Source: Bacteroidales bacterium (lineage in GTDB: Bacteria > Bacteroidota > Bacteroidia > Bacteroidales > UBA10428). Taken from it: a stretch of DNA of 64,000 nt. Of this stretch, positions 59,868-64,000 are shown one piece after another. The translations under genes and the position numbers were made by a program. The stretch covers positions 9,255 to 73,254 of the forward strand of contig JAFGOZ010000371.1 in the NCBI GenBank assembly GCA_016926235.1. Reading direction: 5' to 3'. The notes under the pieces are model-generated. The model ran no database searches and had not been told where the DNA came from. It worked only from the letters and a program-made list of their open reading frames with translations. Numbering within the stretch: the first letter of the stretch is position 1; the number at the start of each line of letters is the position of its first letter.

Positions 59868-60509
59868 ATGAATTTAGATCAGACAAAACACTTTAGAATG
59901 TATGAAAACGTTCAGTTAACATTAGATGATAACACAGTTATTTGGAATGGTGTTCCGGTAATTGTCAAGACAAAGAACAATTTTGATGAATTAATACAGC
60001 GTATTCAGTATTTGAACGAGAAAGCTGGCAATAGCAGCACTTCTGTAGCAATAACCAAGGACAATTTGCGAAAGTCCCTGGTTAATAAGATAACCCTGCT
60101 GGCAGGAAAACTCTTTGTGCTCGGCGAGATTACCGGAGATGAAGAGTTGAAAGCCATGGGTGACATATCCCGGGGAGAGCTTCATAAGGCACGCGAAACC
60201 GATATGGATGCCCTGATAAGGCCTGTCATTAAAAAGTGTATGGAGCGTATCAATGATCTTACTGATTATGGCTTAACAGACAACCAGGTAACCGAAGCTA
60301 CTACTACGCTCGACTCCTTTAATGCATTGATAGGTCAGCCCCGGAACATACTGAATAAAGTATATGCCGCAAAAAACCAGATGGATGAACTTATTGACGA
60401 GAGCATGGATTTGCTGAATAACCGGCTTGATAAGCTAATGCTAATGTTTCAGCATACCCACCCCGGCTTTTACGAACAATACCAAAGAGCCCGTGTGATT
60501 GTAGATTAG
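59868..60509 (+). CDS. Helical protein of an unrecognised family; paralogue of 31022-32017
   Basis: 213 residues, all-helical by eye, no signal peptide or membrane segment. MYENVQLTL near the start, WNGVP at about 26-30, YGLT at about 135 and LLNNRLDKLMLMF then GFYEQYQRARVIVD at the end are shared with the protein at 31022 over the whole length, but it lacks that protein's basic tail. It follows the hybrid sensor on the same strand and ends in a strong terminator. I infer a role downstream of, or as a partner of, hybrid kinases; no biochemical function can be assigned. Confidence 0.8.
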   Translation: MNLDQTKHFRMYENVQLTLDDNTVIWNGVPVIVKTKNNFDELIQRIQYLNEKAGNSSTSVAITKDNLRKSLVNKITLLAGKLFVLGEITGDEELKAMGDISRGELHKARETDMDALIRPVIKKCMERINDLTDYGLTDNQVTEATTTLDSFNALIGQPRNILNKVYAAKNQMDELIDESMDLLNNRLDKLMLMFQHTHPGFYEQYQRARVIVD

Positions 60510-60532
60510 TGATTTGTTTATTATAAAGCCCG

Positions 60533-60566
60533 AAAACCCTGTTCCGGATTTCCGGAACGGGGTTTT
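60533..60566 (+). terminator. Strong terminator of the helical protein gene
   Basis: AAAACCCTGTTCCGG (60533-60547) pairs with CCGGAACGGGGTTTT (60552-60566): 15 bp with one T-G pair and a 4-base loop. Confidence 0.88.
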
Positions 60567-60569
60567 ATA

Positions 60570-60800
60570 ATGCGGCGACAAGGTACAAAAATGTAGCGGT
60601 GATATACACGATTATGGCGACAAGGTACAACACCCCGGCGGAGACATACCCGCTTGCGGCGACGAGGTTGCCGACCCTGGCGGCGAGGTACAAAAATGCA
60701 GCGACGAGGTTGCCGACCCCGGCGGCGAGGTACAAAAATACAGCGACGAGGTTAAATATTATGGCGACAGGGTACATAATTGTGGCGACGGTATTACAGA
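60570..60800. repeat. Eleven tandem 21-bp repeats of high G+C
   Basis: Eleven units of exactly 21 bases run without insertion or deletion from 60570 to 60800. The most alike units alternate between types such as GGCGAGGTACAAAA-containing and GCGACGAGGTTGCCGA-containing ones. Since 21 is seven codons, all frames tend to stay open, giving heptapeptide repeats on both strands, but no frame has a convincing start. G+C is far above the surroundings. Confidence 0.93.
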
Positions 60801-60808
60801 GCCTGTTC

Positions 60809-60850
60809 GGGTCTGTTCAATGAACTGTGGGGTCTGTTCAATAAACTGTG
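60809..60850. repeat. Two tandem 21-bp copies of an IS-end-like sequence
   Basis: GGGTCTGTTCAATGAACTGTG (here split at base 20 as GGGTCTGTTCAATGAACTGT + G) at 60809-60829 is followed directly by a copy with one change at 60830-60850, then TCAAA. The wording GGGTCTGTTCAATAAACTGT then GTCAAA resembles terminal inverted repeats of IS256-family elements; no transposase is present. Confidence 0.6.
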
Positions 60851-61183
60851 TCAAATTGGTATATCCTTGAAAACCGGGAGTTACAGGAGGGAAAGTTAAC
60901 TTTATTTACCTTATTTGGTATGATAAAGTTAACTAGATCCAATAGTTGGGGAGTTGGTGAATACCACGGAATAAGGGGGAAATATAAAATAACCGGGTTA
61001 TCTTTGGAAAAGGCCAATATAAAATTTATATTTGAAATAATGAATAAGGCTTACTTATGGAAATAATAAAAAAAGAATTTTATAGTAAGTTACAAGGTTG
61101 TAGACAAAGAAAAATTATTAAACATACCAATAGTAATGGTAGTAACGCTAATGCAGAAATAAAATCAATAACTTTGTACGGAT
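60851..61183. other. Intergenic accessory DNA with no supportable gene
   Basis: A+T-rich. A short frame at 60848-61066 from GTG has no recognised family, no upstream signals and mostly unremarkable composition. AAAGTTAACT occurs twice (near 60892 and 60930). Its right end joins the GTTAGGTGC core of the restriction-modification cassette. Confidence 0.4.
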
Positions 61184-61192
61184 GTTAGGTGC
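61184..61192 (+). other. Left boundary of a putative integron-type cassette (GTTAGGTGC)
   Basis: GTTAGGT fits the integron core site GTTRRRY. The 9-base word is the exact reverse complement of GCACCTAAC at 63736-63744, as expected between the 5' end of a cassette and the R'' box of its own attC site. No attC-like fold is evident immediately upstream, which weakens the call. Confidence 0.5.
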
Positions 61193-61260
61193 AAGCCTAG
61201 AAAACCGCTCCGATGATACATATAACCAGATTTAAGGATAGTTTTGATTAAAATGCTAAC

Positions 61261-61290
61261 TATAGTATGTTGTATAGATTGCATACTATA
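61261..61290. promoter_or_regulatory. Operator of the restriction-modification controller
   Basis: TATAGTATG (61261-61269) and CATACTATA (61282-61290) are a perfect 9-bp inverted repeat with a 12-base spacer, 28 bases before the XRE controller start. This is the position and form of a C-box through which controller proteins regulate themselves and the endonuclease. Confidence 0.7.
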
Positions 61291-61318
61291 AATAGCTTTA
61301 TCCGTTGATAAATTCTCA

Positions 61319-61549
61319 ATGGATAATAATAAAGACATATTAATTAAGTTTGGAGATAAAGTTAGATTACTTCGAAAAAAGAATAATTTGTCGCAAGAAG
61401 AATTGTCTTTCAAGGCTGGATTGCATAGAACATACATAGGTATGATTGAGCGAGCTGAGAAAAATATAACTCTTATCAACATTGAGAAAATCGCAAAAGC
61501 CTTAAATGTTGATTTAAAAGAGTTATTTAATGAAAGCCAAACTTCCTAA
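61319..61549 (+). CDS. XRE-family controller protein of the restriction-modification system
   Basis: 76 residues: a Cro/C1-type helix-turn-helix (about 10-66: FGDKVRLLRKKNNLSQEELSFKAGLHRTYIGMIERAEKNITLINIEKIAKALNV). Length and fold are those of C proteins of Type II systems, which delay endonuclease production after entry into a new host. It overlaps the endonuclease start by 20 bases (61530-61549) and has a perfect inverted repeat upstream. Confidence 0.88.
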   Translation: MDNNKDILIKFGDKVRLLRKKNNLSQEELSFKAGLHRTYIGMIERAEKNITLINIEKIAKALNVDLKELFNESQTS

Positions 61550-62507
61550 ATTGCCTAATCTTTTAAGCCGAAAAATTTACAAAACTGGACAAACAAGAGG
61601 TGCTGATGACGATGTCATCTTTCAAAATCGTGTTAATAGAAACAGTACAGTCTTGATTCCATTTGATTTTTATGATAAATGTTCTAAGGCTCCAGATAAT
61701 GATGGAATATTTGAGAATGGTTTCATTGTATTAATAAAGCCTGAAGATTATTATTCAAATCCGTCAGTTATTAAACAAATGAAGGATTTGAAATTACAAT
61801 TAGGTGTAAACGCTTTATTGTTCTATGAGACAAGAAGTCAATGGAATAATTATAATCCTGTAGAAAAGAAATTGAAAATTGCTACAAGCAGAATAAATCC
61901 TCTAGGCGGACATTATGTTGCTAGAGTGCCGTCTACAACAGCAGAGGATGATGAAAAAATAATACATGGATATAGTACAAGTGGTTTAAAGGGTGCAGGT
62001 ATTAGAGTTTATGAATATGCTAGTAGCAATGTAATTGACCAATGTCAACTTCAACTCGAATATATTTATTGGCATTGTGTTGATTCTCATAAAGTATCGT
62101 TATTAGCAGGCATGACAGAAGATGAAATTACCCAAAGAAAAACTTCAATCATAGAAACATGCAAGGAAAAAGGTCTTGCGAATAATGAAGATTTAATAAA
62201 TGTTCGTATTTTCAATAAACAAGAGCATGCGGTTTGTCCCCTATGTCTTGAAGAGCTGTCAGCAAATGGCTTTTTAAATCGTTTAGAGCAAGCTGAGGGG
62301 CGTGATGTTCCGGATTTAACAGTAACACAAGTAAATCTTTTTCATATTCGTGAACTTAAAACTGGTGAATTTAATCATAAGCCATATAATCTTGGGTGGG
62401 GACATCATCATTGTAACATAGTATGCAAAGATTCAGGAATATTTGATACTCTAAAATGGCTAAAAGAAATCTTAGATAGGAATATAAAAATGGGAGTGAA
62501 ATTTTAA
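61530..62507 (+). CDS. Type II restriction endonuclease with HNH motif (possibly BstXI-like)
   Basis: 325 residues. The N-terminal 220 residues show no general motif. The C-terminal part has CPLC (236-239), then FHIREL (His 272), NHKPYNLGWGHHHCNIVCKD (282-301), i.e. a zinc-supported HNH-type nuclease with Cys pairs CPLC and C295/C299. The wording GEFNHKPYNLGWGHHHCN recalls the BstXI endonuclease family, but that is from memory and the recognition site is not predicted. Start ATG lies within the controller gene. It ends 4 bases into the convergent methyltransferase. Confidence 0.82.
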   Translation: MKAKLPKLPNLLSRKIYKTGQTRGADDDVIFQNRVNRNSTVLIPFDFYDKCSKAPDNDGIFENGFIVLIKPEDYYSNPSVIKQMKDLKLQLGVNALLFYETRSQWNNYNPVEKKLKIATSRINPLGGHYVARVPSTTAEDDEKIIHGYSTSGLKGAGIRVYEYASSNVIDQCQLQLEYIYWHCVDSHKVSLLAGMTEDEITQRKTSIIETCKEKGLANNEDLINVRIFNKQEHAVCPLCLEELSANGFLNRLEQAEGRDVPDLTVTQVNLFHIRELKTGEFNHKPYNLGWGHHHCNIVCKDSGIFDTLKWLKEILDRNIKMGVKF

Positions 62508-63604
62508 CCAAAAAGGCTCGGTTGATTAACTACATGTTTATTCCCATTTATTTTCATAACTGAGTGTTTAGCTTTTGGATTTGTAATTTCAACTGGTTTA
62601 AAATTTGTAATTCTATTCTTTATAGTCTCGAACCATTCATTTTCTATTTCAATAGAGATTGTAAATCTTTTGGTATTTAGTGCTGCAATTGCTGTACTTC
62701 CAGAACCGGCGAAACAATCAAGAATAATGTCATCTTCAAATGTTGTGGCATTAATACAATGTTCCAGCATATCTAATGGCTTTTCAGCGGGATGTTTACC
62801 TTTATATGGTCGTACAGAGTTAAAATTCCAAACATCTGTAAATTCAATATCAGCAGAAACCTCAAATTTTCTAATAACATCCTCGTAATCTGGCATTGAA
62901 TCTATTTTTCCTGTATTTATAAATGCTTCGCATATTTTCTCATATTGCTCAATACTAGGAATGTTTCTGCCTGTTTCCCAGTTTGAGACCGCACCACCAT
63001 GATTTACTTTGCCATAAGAGCCAGTTAATTCTGTTAATTGATGTCCAGACAAGCCACTTAGTATTCTCTTCTCTTTTAGAAAGTTGCCAAACCATGACCG
63101 TTTTAAATTTCCATCAATGGCTGGTTCTGCAAATAAGATTCTTTCAGAATGAGGATACCATTGTCTCAATGCCTCTTTTTTCATTTTGCCTTTCCAGCCA
63201 TCAAATCCTGGGTCATTAGGTTTGGTCCAAACTATATGTGATAAAACATTAAATCTTTTAGAAAAAGTTAACTCTAGCTTACCAGCCATAGCAGTTGAAC
63301 AAAAAACAAATATTGAACCATTGGGGCGTAAGATTCGCTTCCATTCAATAGAATATTGTTCCATCCAATTAATAAAATCGTCATCGGATTCAAATGCAGT
63401 ATCATTAGTAATATTGTCCTTTTTGGTACTATGATAAGGTGGGTCAGTAAGGATTAACGATATTGAATGGTCAGGTATTAGTCTTAATTCTTTTAATGAA
63501 TCTCCATGTATTGCAATAGCCCTGTCACTAGCAAATATTGCTTCGCCATTAAGCGAATTTAGAATTTCTTCAAATTGTATTTTTCTATGACTAGCGTGCG
63601 ACAT
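62504..63604 (-). CDS. Beta-class DNA methyltransferase with internal XRE-like helix-turn-helix
   Basis: 366 residues from ATG 63604 (MSHASHRKIQFEE); a longer frame would use TTG. Catalytic motif IV ILTDPPYHST (about 52-60) precedes the target region, motif X HPAEKPLDMLEHCI (271-284) and the SAM motif LDCFAGSGST (295-304): beta order, N4-cytosine or N6-adenine. Between them (about 173-228) sits a segment reading like an XRE helix-turn-helix: FLKEKRILSGLSGHQLTELTG...GAVSNWETGRNIPSIEQYEKI. It may aid target recognition or let the enzyme act as its own repressor. Tail-to-tail with the endonuclease, overlapping 4 bases. Confidence 0.93.
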   Translation of the reverse strand: MSHASHRKIQFEEILNSLNGEAIFASDRAIAIHGDSLKELRLIPDHSISLILTDPPYHSTKKDNITNDTAFESDDDFINWMEQYSIEWKRILRPNGSIFVFCSTAMAGKLELTFSKRFNVLSHIVWTKPNDPGFDGWKGKMKKEALRQWYPHSERILFAEPAIDGNLKRSWFGNFLKEKRILSGLSGHQLTELTGSYGKVNHGGAVSNWETGRNIPSIEQYEKICEAFINTGKIDSMPDYEDVIRKFEVSADIEFTDVWNFNSVRPYKGKHPAEKPLDMLEHCINATTFEDDIILDCFAGSGSTAIAALNTKRFTISIEIENEWFETIKNRITNFKPVEITNPKAKHSVMKINGNKHVVNQPSLFG

Positions 63605-63616
63605 TTGAATGATAAT

Positions 63617-63625
63617 TATAGTATG
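63617..63625. promoter_or_regulatory. Single operator half-site before the methyltransferase
   Basis: TATAGTATG, identical to the left half of the controller operator, lies 12 bases upstream of the methyltransferase ATG (on the minus strand). A clear second half was not found. Confidence 0.5.
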
Positions 63626-63735
63626 CAAAAATATGATTACTTTCAGAAATTACAAACATTTTTTTATTTAAACTTATTAACATTTTCATTATCAAGACAA
63701 TTTTTTAATTTTATGACTTTAAAATAAAAAGGCCA

Positions 63736-63867
63736 GCACCTAACACGCGCTATAGTTAATTGCCGTTGCAGTGCTAATTTCAAGGTTTTCGTTCTTATTA
63801 AAGTTCAGTGTAACTTGATAAGTAAGTGCTTCGAAATCGGCAACTAACCATAGCGCCAACGTTTATG
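63736..63867. other. attC-like recombination site at the right end of the R-M module
   Basis: ACCTAAC (63738-63744, fits RYYYAAC) opens the site. Arms at 63747-63765 (GCGCTATAGTTAATTGCCG) and 63838-63856 (CGGCAACTAACCATAGCGC) pair at 17 of 19 positions; the two mismatches become G-T wobbles on the bottom strand, the strand recombined in attC sites. A 72-base spacer fits the variable terminal structure. AACGTTTATG closes it, though GTTTATG is a poor match to GTTRRRY. Total about 130 bases, within the attC size range. No integrase is in the window. Confidence 0.55.
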
Positions 63868-64000
63868 CCCAATTGTGATTGACCATGAGCAGGAGAAAAT
63901 ATTAGAAAAATATAAAAATGAAACATCCATGATAAATATTTTAACACACACAAGCATGATTATAAGCGAAAATCATCCGCTCAGGTAAAAGCTTCGTGGA
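63868..64000. other. Right-edge DNA, no gene recognised
   Basis: A+T-rich sequence to the window end without a convincing frame. If the cassette reading is right, this is the start of the next cassette. Confidence 0.4.

Noticed and set aside
60570..60800. CRISPR-like array
   Set aside because: Units are contiguous with no unique spacers, and no cas genes are near.
60565..60823. Open frames on both strands across the 21-bp repeats
   Set aside because: Frames stay open only because the unit is a multiple of three; heptapeptide repeats with no supported start or family.
60848..61066. 72-codon frame from GTG
   Set aside because: No recognisable family, starts inside an IS-end-like repeat, no supporting context.
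61165..61482. 105-codon minus-strand frame over the controller promoter
   Set aside because: Overlaps the operator and the well-supported controller gene in the opposite direction.

Overview
The window is from a Bacteroidota chromosome, most likely a Bacteroidales/Marinilabiliales-type free-living or sediment organism. Grounds: A+T-rich DNA, TonB-dependent receptors with N-terminal carboxypeptidase-regulatory-like domains, a type IX secretion C-terminal domain, a propeller-type hybrid two-component sensor, surface lipoproteins with an acidic patch after the lipid cysteine, and few Shine-Dalgarno sequences. No rRNA, tRNA, CRISPR array or complete insertion sequence was seen.

Layout. 1-4083: end of a histidine operon, hisB(partial)-purU-hisH-hisA-unknown-hisF-hisE. 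4093-11853: receiver/adenylate cyclase, agmatinase, a decayed stretch (a small membrane-protein gene and a RelE-like toxin, both broken only by in-frame stop codons, beside an intact antitoxin), M13 peptidase, ornithine aminotransferase, nitroreductase. 11899-16357: outer-membrane proteins on the minus strand. 16579-21778: exopolysaccharide export/kinase operon. 21958-25177: YjbQ, DUF4301 and small proteins.

25241-51926 is dominated by phosphorus acquisition: a TonB receptor plus surface beta-helix lipoprotein, a PhoB-like regulator, a type IX secreted protein followed by TonB receptor, purple-acid-type phosphatase and beta-propeller phytase, then porin-pstS-pstC-pstA-pstB-phoU-phoB-phoR. Three promoter regions (25241, 43247, 44353) carry direct repeats of a TAACA/TAATA core at exactly 11-bp spacing, the geometry of PhoB boxes. 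They link the TonB/beta-helix pair to the pst genes as one probable regulon. Embedded at 29989-36042 is a signalling block: a PhoB-like regulator, a SpoIIE phosphatase, a hybrid kinase whose receiver lacks the phospho-acceptor Asp, and a helical protein of unknown function.

52082-60509: LpxH-like phosphoesterase, catalase-peroxidase, a propeller hybrid kinase and, after it, a paralogue of the helical protein at 31022. In both places the helical protein is encoded just downstream of a hybrid histidine kinase, suggesting an undescribed signalling partnership.

60533-64000 is accessory DNA: eleven exact-length 21-bp tandem repeats of high G+C, then a restriction-modification module (XRE controller, HNH endonuclease, convergent beta-class methyltransferase with an internal XRE-like helix-turn-helix). 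The module lies between GTTAGGTGC and GCACCTAAC and ends in an attC-like foldback, so it looks like an integron-type gene cassette. All function calls rest on reading the sequence; no database search was possible.
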